This document shows positions 1 to 12,152 of a stretch of DNA of 64,000 bases, piece by piece; the stretch's first letter is position 1, and each line of letters starts with the position of its first letter. The stretch comes from Phyto melanocephala (lineage: Eukaryota; Arthropoda; Insecta; Diptera; Rhinophoridae). The notes under the pieces were generated by a model, which saw only the letters and a program-made list of their open reading frames with translations, did not search any database and had not been told where the DNA came from. Made by a program: the position numbers and the translations under genes. Location: positions 74,163,126 through 74,227,125 of the forward strand of contig OW799237.1 of NCBI GenBank assembly GCA_941918925.1, read 5' to 3'.

Positions 1-344
1 TTTTGCTGTCAAATTGAAACTTTTTTCCGTTTATTCGGTCATTTCGTTTTGGACGTGCTTCGATTACAGCAAATTAGCAGCGATATATATTGCTTTGGGT
101 TTATATTTTTAAGTATATTGTTAAGTGCATTCATACAAATGGTGAGTGTTGAATTGTTCAAATGTACTATGTATGTATATGTGTGCGTGTTTTATATCGT
201 TTAGAGGCTTTATATGAATTAAATTGTCAAATGGAAAAACAATAAATATTGCTTATCCAAATGTTGGAGATTATGTTTGAAAATAGCTAGCAATTAATAA
301 TTTTTTTTTTTAATAAATGAATTTGATATTCCAATTAAATGTTT

Positions 345-390
345 TTAATATTACACTTGATACATAGCGAAGCACGTCCCGGGCGGCTAG
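345..390 (+). mobile_element. Helitron 3' terminus, fragment
   Basis: The segment ends AGCACGTCCCGGGCGGCTAG followed by T. This resembles the 3' ends of the longer Helitrons at 51719-52121 and 34856-35483 (GC-rich hairpin region, then CTAG, then host T). No matching 5' end was found upstream, so this is at most an eroded terminal fragment. Confidence 0.4.
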
Positions 391-737
391 TAGCATTATA
401 AGGTTCAGTGAAAAATATGTAAAACATTCAATTAAAAATATTTGTTGGTTTAACTAATTTTGTTGTCAATAGAACTCAAATTGTTGCTGATTTGACAAAA
501 CAAATATTTTTGTAATTGGATAGGTCGACAATGCTTTTACTAAATAAAAACATTACACATTTATAAAATATCAATATTTAGAAAGAGTAAAGTTAATATA
601 AATTTACCCAGATTTTCATTTTATTATTATTATGTTTGATAAGTCCAACGGAGGTATTTATAATTTATCTGCCCTTCGGAATATTTTATGCAAGTCATTA
701 GTCATTTAAAGCAACTTAAGAAAAAAATAAAAAAATT

Positions 738-840
738 TTGTGGCATATGCTGGCATATATACAAAAACAAAATGCTTGTGTGTTTTTAATTGTTGTGTTT
801 GTTGCCGCGACCCATATACCCTATGGATATGCCTTGTTTC
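738..840 (+). repeat. dispersed repeat, copy 1
   Basis: About 90-100 bp match, as reverse complement, the stretch at 26819-26903. Both run from a GGCATAT palindromic end through an acaaaaacaaaat block to a GGATATGCCTTG end. The 60-residue frame across it (738-920) has no recognisable domain and is not called. Superfamily unknown. Confidence 0.6.
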
Positions 841-1384
841 GTAAAATAAAATATTTAAAATTAACGATTCGCTTTTCCACCAGTTACTGTAATGCTACGT
901 CCCTTTGGTTTTTTTGTTAGAAAGGGAAATTGAATTGCAGTCTTTCGCAGTAGGTGTTGTGGTTTTTCTTGAAATTTTCACTATCAAATGTTACTCAGTC
1001 ATGTTTACTGCCATCTGCATAAAAATAGTCAACGGTTTATTTAACGTTCACAAATCAAATTTTCATAGAAAATTAGTTTAATAATTTAATTTAATAATTT
1101 TTATGCAAATGACAGTTAGTATGTAGCTTTTCTAAATATATTTAAAAAAAACTTTGATTTCAAAAATAAGATACTGAAAAATGCTTAAATATGACATCAG
1201 GTTACTTCTTATATAGGTTGTTATAAAGGGGGAAAAATACAATCTTAAACCACAGACATAAAATTATCTAATATTAGTACTACTACTTCATTAAGAAATA
1301 CTATTGCCTCACTTTCTTCTACAAATATATTATTTCTACATTGTTGGGTAGGGCTGATTACTATTATACAACTTTGTTTGTAAC

Positions 1385-1480
1385 AAGTAAGAGCACTATA
1401 TTCAGCCATGCCAAATCTTATATACCCTTCACAATGTGTAGTCATGCAAAAACAATTGTTTGTATCACCACTCATCTCAT
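1385..1480 (+). repeat. HINE (DINE-1/mini-me-like) 5' head fragment
   Basis: This carries the conserved head shared by all HINE copies in the window: AACAAGTAAGAGC, then an ATTCGGC...GCCGAAT-type hairpin (here decayed to ATTCAGC/GCCAAAT), then TATATACCCTTCAC. The rest of the element is missing. Confidence 0.7.
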
Positions 1481-1589
1481 TAGTATAAGAAAAACATACA
1501 TACAAACAAACATATATGTTTCATTATCTTTATAATGACTTTACTCGCTTAAAAACATCCAATTGTAAAATTATAAATTGAGTTTATCG

Positions 1590-2520
1590 TTAATAACTAT
1601 AGACATTTGGGCATGGACCTTAATTTCACCTTGTCTTTCAAAAAACATATACAAAATAAATTAACTACTTCTAAAATGGCGATTTCTTCAACATGGTCAA
1701 GTTACATAAACCACCCTAAAATTTCAAACAGCAACAAACTAAAAATATTTAATGCAGCATCAAAATCTATTATGTTTTACGGAGCCCAAATCTGGGGTTT
1801 TAAAAAATATGATGAAGTTGAAAAATTGTTCAGATTTTTTATAAAAAAGTTGCTTCTTTTACCAAGCAACATACCAAATTACATGCTTTATATTGAAACT
1901 GGCTTAAACTCTTTATATGTTAATACTTTAAACTTCACTTTGATTACTTTAATAAAGCACTGCGCATGCCTAGTTGCCACGTATTTTAGCAAAAAAGACA
2001 TATTGGGCAGAGGAATGGATCACTTTATGTGGAAATATTAAATTTGAACCCGACAATGCTGAAATCCTATATGTTTATACTCAGAAGAAATTCTGGACCT
2101 TTTGTGAACTATGGAAAGAGAAGATCCACTGGTTAATGCAAGAAACTCTCAATTTCACGATTTTTATTCGCAGGTTGATTATTGCATGAAACCCCTTTCT
2201 GCTTTAGATTTGTCTTCTCGAGCTGCAAGTTTAATAATAATAGCAAGAGGTGGATTATTAGATATTAATAATAGGGCCTTTAAAAGTTCATCAGTTGGCC
2301 TGTGCTCACTTTGTAACCAAGACGCTACAGAAAACACTCTACACCTAATTGGAATTTGTCCAATATACTACGAGTTTAGATTAAAATATTTTGGAAAAAC
2401 TACTTTAGATTTGAATGAAGTTCTGAATATATTAAATGGTTTTGAATTTGATTACTTTAAATTGTTTTAATATTTGGAAATTTTTCCTAAATACAGGAAA
2501 CAGTAATAAATGAATTTAAA
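1590..2520 (+). pseudogene. non-LTR retrotransposon ORF2, 3' part (RT thumb and Cys/His knuckle)
   Basis: The frames read as the C-terminal part of a non-LTR retrotransposon polyprotein. The first (1607 to about 1970) contains the post-palm region with KLKIFNAASKSIMFYGAQIW. The middle part switches to frame 3 (about 1974-2110, KTYWAEEWITLC). The last returns to frame 2 (2111-2470), with FHDFYSQVDYC, IIIARGGLLDINNRAF and a terminal knuckle CSLCNQ...HLIGICP (C-x2-C...H-x4-C). Two frameshifts and in-frame stops after 2470 (residual LEIFPKYRKQ) show it is dead. The catalytic YxDD box lies outside the preserved part. A 3' untranslated tail with AATAAA and an A-run (2568-2581) follows. The clade is not resolved; no RNase H domain is seen in what remains. 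Confidence 0.85.
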
Positions 2521-2744
2521 TAAACTCTGTATATAAATGAATCTAATAACCTCTTTATTAAAATCTTTATAAAAAAAAAAAAACTAAAAAATTTAGAAAT
2601 GTAAATAAATGAAATAACTCATAGCTTCATATATGCCAATCTGGCTCACAACTATCATGTAATATTTAATCTCTAAGATTGTAAATGTGTAATATAAATA
2701 TCTACTAAATAAATAAAATAATAAAAATTTAGTTTATGTATGTA

Positions 2745-3167
2745 AAGGATCCACCATCTAACGTTTTTTTCAACTAGTGCTTATTTCGTGAATGGTGACA
2801 CTAAGCTCATGTCTGATTTGACATGTAATTAGTTTCATCCTTCCGCTGAACGAATATGGTTGTGTATACGCTTGAACAACGCTAGGAAAGTGGGCCTGCG
2901 ATCGACTTACAGAAGATGCCGATTGTGCCAAAAAAATCATCTTTTCTGATTAAGCTCATTTTGATCTTGGCGGGTATGTAAACAAGCAAAATTGTCGCAA
3001 TGGCGATCGTTATCGGGCCATGTTGAAGGAATTTTTGTTCACAAAAGTTGAAGAGGAGGATATTGGCAACATTTGGTTTCAACAGGACGGCACTACGTGC
3101 CACAGAGAAAATATTCAGTAGTTTTTATATAGCATTTTCAAAAAAAAAAGTTATTTGACGTACCATT
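2745..3167 (+). mobile_element. internally deleted mariner element with both inverted repeats
   Basis: The left end AAGGATCCACCATCTAAC and the reverse complement of the right end AATGGTACGTCAAATAAC form imperfect terminal inverted repeats, each flanked by TA (2743-2744 and 3168-3169). The right end of the copy at 56685-57069 matches even better. Inside, the plus strand encodes pieces of a Tc1/mariner transposase: IIFSD*AHFDLGGYVNKQNC with the first catalytic Asp and a stop where Glu is expected, then, after a deletion of roughly 50 codons, NGDRYRAM...IWFQQDGTTCH with the second catalytic Asp. The third catalytic region and the N-terminal DNA-binding domain are missing. At 423 bp it is MITE-sized and could only move in trans. 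Confidence 0.85.
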
Positions 3168-3189
3168 TATTTAAAAAAAAATTAATAAA

Positions 3190-3548
3190 AGAAATTTTTT
3201 TTGTCTTAACTAGGATTCGAACTACATTCATCTTGTTTGTATTGGTTGAAAGACGAGGTGGTCTAGGTTTTTTCATCAAATCTCAATTGTTTGTAATGCG
3301 ATTTTTCTAATACCGATTTAGTCCATAATATTTCTGATGTTTTAGTACCTTACATTGGTCTCGGAAATGTCTGGGGGCTTCAAAAAGTTGATTTCAACAT
3401 ACACACGGACATATGGACAGTGCGTAATTAACTTCTCTATTCATAAGCATTCAAAAAATATAAACTTTATGGGATCGGAAATGGAAATTGTAGAAATTTC
3501 ACACGGAATGACAAACCTGTATATACCCTTACACTCATTGTAGGGTAT
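3190..3548 (+). repeat. HINE-A element, 5'-truncated copy
   Basis: Shares with the full copy at 48716-49513 the blocks ACGAGGTGGTC, CTTCAAAAAGTTGATTTC, CACACGGACA (a short RGAC tract), TTTATGGGATCGGAAATGG and CACACGGAATGACAAAC. It ends in a short hairpin (ACCCTTACAC/TGTAGGGT). The 62-residue frame here is repeat sequence, not a gene. It starts just after the mariner right end. Confidence 0.85.
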
Positions 3549-3566
3549 TAAAAGCACGTGCTTTTA
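3549..3566. other. 18-nt perfect palindrome with CACGTG core
   Basis: TAAAAGCACGTGCTTTTA is a perfect palindrome directly abutting the HINE-A 3' end. CACGTG is a consensus E-box, but in this repeat setting it may be chance. Confidence 0.5.
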
Positions 3567-4617
3567 TTATGTTTAAAACTAACACAAACTTACAAATCTG
3601 TTGTTATCGTCGGCAAGCATTTTTGTGAAGTTTTTGTTTATGTTTTTTAATATAGATGTGTGAGTGTGTTGTTAAATATCTTCAACTTAGTGGTGAATAT
3701 CCTTAAAAATTAATAGAGTTTTTATTTGGGTGAAGAGCATAAATGAGAGTAGGTTAGATAGAGCAAGCGCTGGAAAAAGCGATGTTTTCGATGTTTTTGT
3801 TTTTTTATGAAATTTATAATTAAATATTTATATAAATTAATAAATATTAATAAATTCAGTTAAATTTTATTTAATATTTTAATAAATTTTTTACAAAATT
3901 ATGAGTTTCAACATTTTTCAAATAAACTTTCTTTGATAAAAAATTGTGTTGCTTTCGCAATAGGCCTTTTTGAATCCGAACCTACCTCAACAAACATGTT
4001 TGCTTTTGTTGTTGTATTCGGTTTATATTCTATGTTTTGTTTTGATTTTGTTGTTGTTTTTGCTGTTTTCACTTTCTTAACCCACATCCCTAATGACATA
4101 AAAATGCAGTTCGGATTGCTTTGTTCGAGTAATTTAGCATTGGTGCGTGTATTGTTTTTCCATTTCATTGAATTTCCACCACAGTTGCGAGTGTTTTTGA
4201 TGCTTTGTTACAGTTAATATGCTGACCAAGGTGATGCCAGAAATTAGCTTTTTCAGAAAGTAATACAAAGAATTCTGTGCAGAAAATTGAAATTTAATTA
4301 AAATGTATTAAACTTAAAAAAGAAAAGAAAATTTTTTAAACTTATTTTTAAAAAATTTATTTTCGAACCTTTTTCTTTTAAATAACCTTTTTTTTTGATA
4401 TTTGTCAATAATGGGTGCAGGAAATTGGATCAATTAAAAAATTTCAAATTAGTTTAAAACAAAAAATATTATAAAGCAAAGTATGTGCCAAAAAAAAATT
4501 TTTTTTTTCGTAATTTGACAAAATAAACTAAGCCGTAAAGCTTAAATAATATACAAAAATTTAAACTAACCTTTTTGATTTTACAGCATAAATTTTTAAC
4601 GTGCAGCCATATAATAA

Positions 4618-4691
<74 letters not shown>

Positions 4692-5215
4692 TAATTATAA
4701 TAAGCTACTGTTTATTTTTGAAGTGTTGTTAAGTATATCTTGTAGAGATATGTATGTCCACATTAGGCAAATATTTGACGAAATAGTCGTAACCACTAAA
4801 CTTTATTAATACAAATTTTTCTTAATTTTAACCAATTGCATTACCAGTACGTTTTACATTTAACATGTTTTTACAATATTTGTTGCTAAGAAAATCATAT
4901 AAAATTTGAGAAATTATTTACCAAAAATGGTAACTGCAATAGGCAAATATGTGCATATAATTAAAGGAAATGAAAGAATTGTATGTATATGGCGGCTACA
5001 AAGATATTGCCTTAACATATTGTTTCGTTTATAACTTTTACAAAACCTTAATTTATTATCTTTATTTAACCAGGATTCTTTCTATTAAAAATTATAATCA
5101 GCAATCTTGAAATTTACGTTATAGAAGTTATATGTTTTAATTAAAACACACTTAAGCATAACATAAATTTAATTTATATTGTATTATTATTTCATTCAAT
5201 TTGATTTTCACTTAT
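3567..5215. other. non-coding, AT-rich, one long microsatellite
   Basis: Two overlapping frames on opposite strands (3933-4217 and 3908-4168) show no domain and low-complexity composition, so they are not called. An imperfect (TAA)n tract lies at 4611-4704. Nothing else is recognised. Confidence 0.6.
4611..4704. repeat. (TAA)n microsatellite
   Basis: Roughly thirty AAT/TAA units with a few interruptions. Confidence 0.95.
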
Positions 5216-6172
5216 ATATCGCACCCTAAATACAAAAGAGTCACAACTCAAAATACTAAAATGTTCAGGAGTGGCAAAAAACTGTTTATGTAAAAATGAT
5301 TGTAATATTTAAAGAAAATATTGTTCCATTATGAAAACATGCAATATTGAAGAAGGTTCTGCTATATTTTTTTCAATTTTATATTATATTTGCAAAAACA
5401 AAACAAAATTTTGATTTATGACTCTTTAACTGAAATTTTTTCGATTAGCTAGTGATATTATCTCAAGTTGTGTCTCTTTAACTGATAAAATGTTTTAATT
5501 TTGTAAGTTTCCTAACCGCCGACTAAATAGCAAGAAGAATAATTTAAAAAAATCCACAAGAGTGATGAAATGTATGTTTATATTCAAATATTTCTATTTT
5601 AAAACAAAGCTTTATTCATTTCATTATTGCAACTAAAAATTAAATTTTGTATTGCATGGAAATAATTTAAGATTTTACATAAGGTATGCACAATAAGTAA
5701 ACAAAAAAATGGCTAATACCAATATAATTAACATTAAATACTTTTTTATACTTTGAAATAAAAAAATATATAAAACTTAGGACGCTCACGATCATTTAAT
5801 CAAAGAAGGTACATAAATAAATAATATTGTTAATTGAACTTACTTTTTACAACTAAAGAAGCACAACTCAAAATAATATACCACGAAATTGATCACTTTT
5901 TACAGTAATTTAGTCAAAACTCAAAATAAAACTCTTTATGTGTAATTAAAGTAATCAGTTGTTCTTGAACACATTAACGTAACTAAAAATAATTCTCTTT
6001 AGTTCATCGTGCAGAAGCAACACACTTAACTGTATTTTGCCAGTTAAAGAAGATAGTGATGTGAAAAAAATTTTTGCAGCAATTAGAGATGTGTATTCTG
6101 AATTCATTTATGGAAAAAAGTCAGTTTTGGAAAATTTTGAGTTGTGACCCTTTTGTATTTAGGGTGCGATAT
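5216..6172. mobile_element. unclassified DNA transposon with about 40-bp inverted repeats
   Basis: The left end begins ATATCGCACCCTAAATACAA. The reverse complement of the right end is the same over about 38 of 40 positions and continues through AGTCACAACTCAAAAT. The motif CACAACTCAAAATA recurs inside (around 5868-5883, and a variant near 5925), giving subterminal repeats. The 957-bp interior has no open frame, so it is non-autonomous. A target duplication cannot be separated from the AT-rich palindromic flank, so the superfamily is not assigned. Confidence 0.8.
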
Positions 6173-6948
6173 GTTGTATGCACAATTACTATTGCTTACA
6201 ACTTCTATTAATTATTTAACAGTATTCATTACAAGAGAAGAATACACTAATTTAAATAGAATCAGTCTGCAGTGGAAATTTAAATTGCGCCAGCTTACAG
6301 CATGAATTATTCAAATAATGAGAATCATTTCGCTTTTATAGCATTCTTTAAGTCTAAAATAAAAATTATAAATTTTTTAAAATGCTCCCCTCCGTCGTTG
6401 TCTTTTTATCTGGATTTAATGGCGGCTCATAAAGCATAGACGAAAAAATCTAGGTTTCGAAACAATTATACAGATACCGTTTGCCCTAAGGAATAGATAA
6501 TAAAGTGTAAATTTTCTTATGAATGCATTGGTTCATGCTGCGTTTAATTTTGCAATGGATTATATGCATGTAACTATTGATGATTAATGACAAGGCATGG
6601 GCAAATTCTAAAGTTAGATGTTTTAAATAAGAGTTAGTTCTTGAATTCATTAAATTTTAATAAATAAATTTTATTTTATGATTTAACGAACAAATAGATC
6701 AAAATATTTTTTAAAATTTCGTTTTTTTAAACCAAATTGTCATTGAATTTTTTAACTAATGAACTTTCAATTAGTTCTTGATGGACATTTTTTAATAAAA
6801 ATCCAATTCCTTTAAATTTCTTCGTCCTGTACTAATCATTATAAATAAAAATTATACACGAAAAAATTATAGGTTTAAATCAAATTTGAAATAAATTTTT
6901 TTAGTAAAAAAAAAATATTAAATATGAGTAACCATCTTCGATATTTTT
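6173..6948. other. non-coding, nothing recognised
   Basis: AT-rich with many short A and T runs. No frame, repeat end or RNA gene was recognised. Confidence 0.6.
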
Positions 6949-7275
6949 ATACCCTTCACCTGTGGTGCACAACGTTATATATAGGTGTGTCATTCCGTTT
7001 GTAATTTCTACAATTTTCATTTCCAACCCAATAAGGTATATATTTTCTGAAAGCTTAGGAATCTAGGAGTCGATTAAGCTCTGACCGTCTTTCCGTGTGT
7101 ATGTTGAAATCAACTTTTTGAAACCCCACGACATATCCTAGACCCGGGTGTGATACGTAAATATTAGAAATATTTGGGAGTACATTGGTATTGAAAATCA
7201 GAATTATCGGTACATAAACAACTGAGATATGAGCAAAAAACCACGACCACATCGTTTTTTTTTTACAACAGTAAC
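6949..7275 (-). repeat. HINE-A element, 3' two-thirds
   Basis: In reverse complement it reads through the HINE-A body to its 3' end: GGTCGTGGTTTTTTGCTC, CAATACCGATC-type block, CCCGGGT, AAAAAGTTGATTTCAAC, ACACGGAAAGACGGTC (short RGAC tract), GAATGACAC and a terminal GTGAAGGGTATA. The head with the ATTCGGC hairpin is absent. The antisense 79-residue frame (7055-7294) is the element's own sense strand and is discussed as a finding, not called as a gene. Confidence 0.85.
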
Positions 7276-7534
7276 ATACGACACATACATACATATATAC
7301 ATAAATACATACAAGCGTGGTATACTAAGCTAAATCAATTTTTTTTTTTTATATATTTTTTATTTTATATATTATTTTATTATTTGTTTTGTTCTTTAAT
7401 TTTTTTTGTTTTGTTTTTAAATTCGTTTCTTTTCAACATACATACGTAAACTCAATTTATTATCTTACAATGGTGTGTATTGATAAAATTTTGCTTATAG
7501 GAAACAATATTTAATCGTAAAATATTTCAATATG

Positions 7535-7915
7535 TGTGACAGCGCATAGAGAAAGGGACCTGAGGGTAAAAAAAAACAATTTTCACTTTTTTTTTGATGT
7601 GGACAACATCTGAGCATCGAATGAGACCGATCCCATGCCCCAAAAGTGTTCCCTCCCAGCAATATGCGCGTTTTATAAAAGTGAATTCGACGATTCTAAG
7701 CGCAAATAGAAAGGGACCTAACAGTGAAATTTATTTATTTTCATTTTTTCCCCTACTAAATTAACAAAATAACTTGATTTTACGAAACTACAAAAAATTT
7801 ATTTTTTTCCTTATGAACAATTTAAAAAAATAGAAAAATCATTTAATCTTTTAAAAGGCTCTCCTGAACAAAACCTGTTTTTACCCTTAGGTGCCTTTCT
7901 CTATGCGCTGTCACA
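7535..7915. mobile_element. MITE with about 40-bp terminal inverted repeats
   Basis: The left end (TGTGACAGCGCATAGAGAAA, then GGGACCTGAGGGTAAAAA) and the reverse complement of the right end (TGTGACAGCGCATAGAGAAA, then GGCACCTAAGGGTAAAAA) match almost perfectly. A third, more diverged copy of the same motif lies inside at about 7697-7735 in the same orientation as the left arm. No coding capacity. Flanks are TAT-rich and the duplication is ambiguous. Confidence 0.8.
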
Positions 7916-8501
7916 TATATAAATTGCATCCAATAATTGTATTCAATTTCCGATTATTATTTTTAATTTAATTAATTTTAATTTTAATTTAATAAATTTT
8001 AATTAAACATATTTTTTAAACGTTTACTCTTATTGACAATTTTTATTTATTTCTGGCTCAAGTTCATTTTTAACTTTTAATTCTTCTATAGAAACAAATT
8101 AATTTTTTTCTATTTACGATAATGCAGGGAGAATAAACTGAAAAAGTAAGTTTTATCTCAATAAAAAAAAATCAATTTAGTTGTTAAAATCACATGGTTC
8201 AGAGCAATCATATAGGCTGGTTAGTGTACCAATATTCTGTTGAATATCTGGCCAGTAAAATATTTTGAGAATCAGTAAGTTGTGACAACAACTAAGCAAA
8301 AACAAATATTTAAATGAAAAACATGTGATAGAAAAATGTTAAGAATAATACAAAAATTAAACAGGATCCAGCTGTGGTAAATTTTGCTCTCAGTCACAAT
8401 GACAATAAATACGAATACAGTTGCGATGCTTAATTAAAGTTTTATATTTCATAGAAAAATTAAGTTAAATAGATTATATTTACATCTAAGACTAAAGCTT
8501 A
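7916..8501. other. non-coding, nothing recognised
   Basis: AT-rich sequence with TTTTAATTTAAT-like runs. No feature could be supported. Confidence 0.6.
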
Positions 8502-8994
8502 AGGTCCATATCACGCTTTCCCGCATCCACGCATTTTATACATCATACGCTTTCAGCATTTCAAGTTACATAAAACGCGTTATGCGCATCAAATAACGAA
8601 CGTTAAGAGATATCACTCATTTAGTATATGTCATCGATAACCAAAATTCAATTTTTGTTCATGAACAGATTTTTTAAGTAATTATATTTTATTCTTGCCA
8701 ATAATTTTAAACTTTATTACGAAATCATTTTCTTATTTTTATAATATTTTTTTTTCTTTAACAATATGAGAAAATAAATTTACACTTCAAACATAACTAT
8801 CGATACAATTTAATATAAAATATAATTATTCATTCCTGGCATCTGAACTCAGTTGAGCTCGTGACTATTTAAAAAGAAGATAGTAAAACTACTTTTTGCG
8901 TTGTATGCTCTGTAATTTACAACATATTACTACATTGATTTAACTTTGTTGAGAGAGGCATACGAGCGTAGAAAGCGTGGAGTGGACTTTCAGC
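8502..8994. mobile_element. possible PIF/Harbinger-type MITE, TTA flanks
   Basis: The left end contains GGTCCATATCACGCTTTC. The right end in reverse complement contains AGTCCACTCCACGCTTTC and then CTACGC, so the arms are similar but offset by a few bases. TTA lies on both sides (8499-8501 and 8995-8997), the duplication expected for PIF/Harbinger. No coding remnant is visible. The arms are imperfect, so this is a moderate-confidence call. Confidence 0.5.
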
Positions 8995-10640
8995 TTAAAA
9001 CATCCTGAACTAAGAGTCGTGATGATGAAACCGTAAATGGTTCCTTCTGCCGTCATCACAGATAGGAAATCTTTAATCTTTTCGCATAGAAAATTTAAAA
9101 GATAAAATTTAATATAATGTTCGTATGAAACAATTAATGTATTCTTATAAAAAATTTATAACTATGATTTTTTTTAAATATTTAACTTTTATTGAAAAAA
9201 TTTCCATTTATATATTCTTTCTATAATTAAATGTAAGTCAATCAGGAAAAAAGACAGTCGATATATAAAAACCTTTTCATTCAGTTTTAAAATAAATAAG
9301 TTCCCTAAATTCCACAAAACAAATTTCACCAACTGGCAACCACACAGAAATCATCAGTGTACAACAACTAAGATACGTTTAACACTAATCGTACTGAAGC
9401 TACAATACTGTTGCTTGTATCGTGTTGTCGGCAATAATGGTAGTTTGTCTATGACAGTTAATTTAGTATGATGTTAAACGTGATGCGTAACGGTTGTTTT
9501 AGGCGGATAAAAGAAATAAATTGAAAAAAAAGAAAACAATAAAAAAGCTTCAAGTAAAAACCTGTGCAAACAGGAAGGATTACCGTAAAATCATAATATT
9601 TTTGAAACAAACAAAAAAATTTATCGGCATATAAAAGAATTTATGATATAAAAATCAAGTTATGTTAATGATGATTTCCCAAAATGAAGTTCTAGTAGTT
9701 AAATAAAAAAAAAAAAATAAATAAAAAATAATAATAATAATAATAAAATGTAAAAAAATTTAATTAAAAGTGAAATAATAGTAAACAAATTTAATTTTAA
9801 ACTCTGTTGGAGTATAATTTAAACATACGAAACAAGCTTTAATATTAATAAAATAAAAATATAATAATAAATTAATTAAAAATATTCTCTTTCGGTGTTT
9901 ATTGTTAAATAATTTGAATTCAACTTAGTCGTAATATATAAAAAAAATTTAAACATAAAGTTGTTTAACATATAAAATTTAATACAAAATCAAGTGTAAT
10001 TATAATCCTTCTAATTAAAATCCAATTAAACCTCACCATAAGAGTTGACGATCAACCAAACTAGGTTTAATAAAAATCACTGTTTAAACAGGATTAATTT
10101 AAACACAAAACTATGAAAGAATTCAATAAAATTAATTTTATTCAATTGGTCATCCAACTACAAAGTATAACAACAGCTTAAACATAATTAATTCCCAAAA
10201 GTGGTAAAAGAAAATATTTAGATGCTCCTGCATGGTGATAAAAGTGTGTAGAGATGTAAACAATTTAAATAAAAAAGAAGTTATTAAAGGCGACCATGAA
10301 AAATATGGATTTCAATAATATTTTAACGGTAAAATATTTGCTAGAGTTTTTGTGACTAAAACATAAATAATAAAACATTTCAACATACATAAGTGGAGAA
10401 TGTGTTATTTGATTGATAATTTGTTGAGGTCAAATGGAAAGACTTTTACGTGTTTTTGCTGAATTTGTTGTTGAAGTTAGAAAAATTAACTGCCCCACAG
10501 CATCTTCAATGTGAAACAAGCAATATCCATCCATCTGTTTGTCCAAAAAAAAACTTTCAAAGAATGTCACATTAATACTAGACGAATCAGGATGTCATTA
10601 TTTGTCTTAACATTGCCAAACAATTTTCTTATAACTTAAC
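8995..10640. other. non-coding, AT-rich
   Basis: No gene is recognised. A short imperfect inverted repeat (ACGTTTAACA near 9374 and TGTTAAACGT near 9472) and short AAT runs near 9727-9747 are the only structure noted. Confidence 0.55.
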
Positions 10641-11690
10641 CTAATCATTAATCAAAATCGAACATCGTCCTGTAAATTCCTTCAAATGAAGCAAACATAC
10701 TTTAGCAATACGGAAAAATGCGTGCAAATCAGATATAACGAATATTCGTATATCGCAGTGATAGCTAGAGGGTTCAAAACATGAGATGTACTGTTTTGAC
10801 ATAAAAGTTGATATTGAAGTTATATATATGATTTGTGAGTGAGTCACTGGTATAGAATTTTTTAATGATGTTACCACCGTATTGAATATCAATGCGAGCA
10901 ATTTCATAACCACATTTTCACCTAAACGATATCCTAGCTGTCTCGTAGAAGCTCCAGCATATGGGATGACTTGAAATAAATAGCCATCAGTAGAACAAAG
11001 GCACCAAAATTTGTACCCAAGATGAATGGGTTTCCCTTTGACAAACATTTTACAGGAATGTCGACCATAATATGCCGCCATTTGGAATCGATCGACAATT
11101 GATACGAAAAAATTCCAAATTGCATAAATTTTTTATTGAATCTCTCGCGCGTCATAGTTTCTTTAATAAGTTTTTTTGACAATGCGGGACTTTCAGACCA
11201 GTACATTCGTATGTTAGGCATTGTATTGATGCCTGTTAAGTACAATATGCCAATAAATTTTTGGATTTCAGAGTGATTTGTAGCGAAAGTGGTGTTGTTT
11301 TGATTTACGCGACTATAGCGATTAGTGTTATCAACAATGAAATCAATGATTTCGTCATTAACAAATAATTTATACAACCCAATTGGATTCATAGCACCAT
11401 ATGAATGGTGTAACTTTCTATAATTTTCGTGTGAATGATCAATTGGCGTTCTTGTAAACTCCGTATCACGTTTACATTTGGACCACTTCACTTTTGTACA
11501 TAGCAATTCTACCTCAACTGCAATTTCAGCCGGAAGATTTTCGGTGCTATTTATGTTTTGCTTACTTTAATCAATATCTTCCGTATCACTTACTTCATCA
11601 ACTTTTGACGGTGGCAAAATTTCTATTTCACTAGCATTTTTCAAATTAATTTCTTCCTTATCAGAACTTTTATTTAGTAAATCGTTTATT
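10641..11690 (-). pseudogene. piggyBac-type transposase pseudogene
   Basis: Read on the minus strand, an acidic N-terminal leader (about 11690-11510, with EVSDTEDID and a stop) runs into a frame at 11506-10934 with LYKLFVNDEIIDFIVDNTNRY, FIGILYLTG, MYWSESPALS and LSID. The frame then shifts to 11081-10641, beginning AAYYGRHSCKMFVKGKPIHLGYKFWCLCSTDGY. These are hallmark blocks of the DDE_Tnp_1_7 (piggyBac) family, in order. Between RERFNKK and FGIFSYQLSID some 50 residues seem to be deleted. A small indel breaks the frame exactly at the first catalytic motif (ID, then YYGRH). A later shift puts FYTSDSLTNHIYN in a third frame with the preceding Asp motif lost. The Cys-rich C-terminus is not found. 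Non-functional. Confidence 0.9.
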
Positions 11691-12152
11691 TTTTTTAAAT
11701 TTAAAAACGTTTTGCTGAACATTGTCTACTATTGTGTTTCAAATCAGATTCTAAAGTGATTACCGTCTTAGAATATATTTTTATTTTGCAAAGTGAAAAA
11801 AAATGTAGATTACCGTTACTTATACTTGACTGAATAACTACCCTGTAGAAACTTTCGCTACCTAAGAAAGTACTGTCATATTGCAGACAAACTAGATTAT
11901 TATTTGCCTTAAGATCTATTTGTTTTTGATCAATATTTTTGTACAACTTTTATGATCTTATGTGACATTAAGATGGAAAAAATATATGTTTATAATGCAT
12001 CTAGTTTTTTTCGTTGTTAAAAGTAATAATATATTAAAACTAGTAGGTCTATGGTCATTACAAGCAAGATATTGTTCTGCATAATAAAAAAATGATGCTG
12101 GTAACGATAGTTCATAAAATAATTCAAAATTCGAAAAATAAAGTAAAGTTTA
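11691..12152. other. non-coding stretch between piggyBac pseudogene and piggyBac-like end
   Basis: Frames at 11701-11946 and 12017-12199 (minus) have no recognisable domain. The stretch may be the 5' leader of the same piggyBac element if its outer end is the TTAA at 12539-12542. Confidence 0.4.

Larger units (their letters stand above)
1..1384. other. AT-rich non-coding DNA, no gene recognised
   Basis: No open frame of interest is seen. The stretch contains a Helitron-like 3' end (345-390) and one copy of a dispersed repeat (738-840), listed separately. At 139-147 an ATG is followed directly by GTGAGT, which resembles a splice donor, but no exon could be supported around it. Confidence 0.6.

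Noticed and set aside
3908..4217. Two overlapping frames on opposite strands (94 and 86 residues)
   Set aside because: Hydrophobic or low-complexity composition, no recognisable motif and no supporting context; probably chance openness.
9260..9290. TATATAAA followed by TCAGTT, resembling a fly core promoter
   Set aside because: Spacing of about 20 nt is too short for a TATA-initiator pair and no transcript unit follows.
9372..9482. Inverted ACGTTTAACA / TGTTAAACGT pair
   Set aside because: Short and imperfect beyond ten bases; likely in AT-rich sequence by chance.
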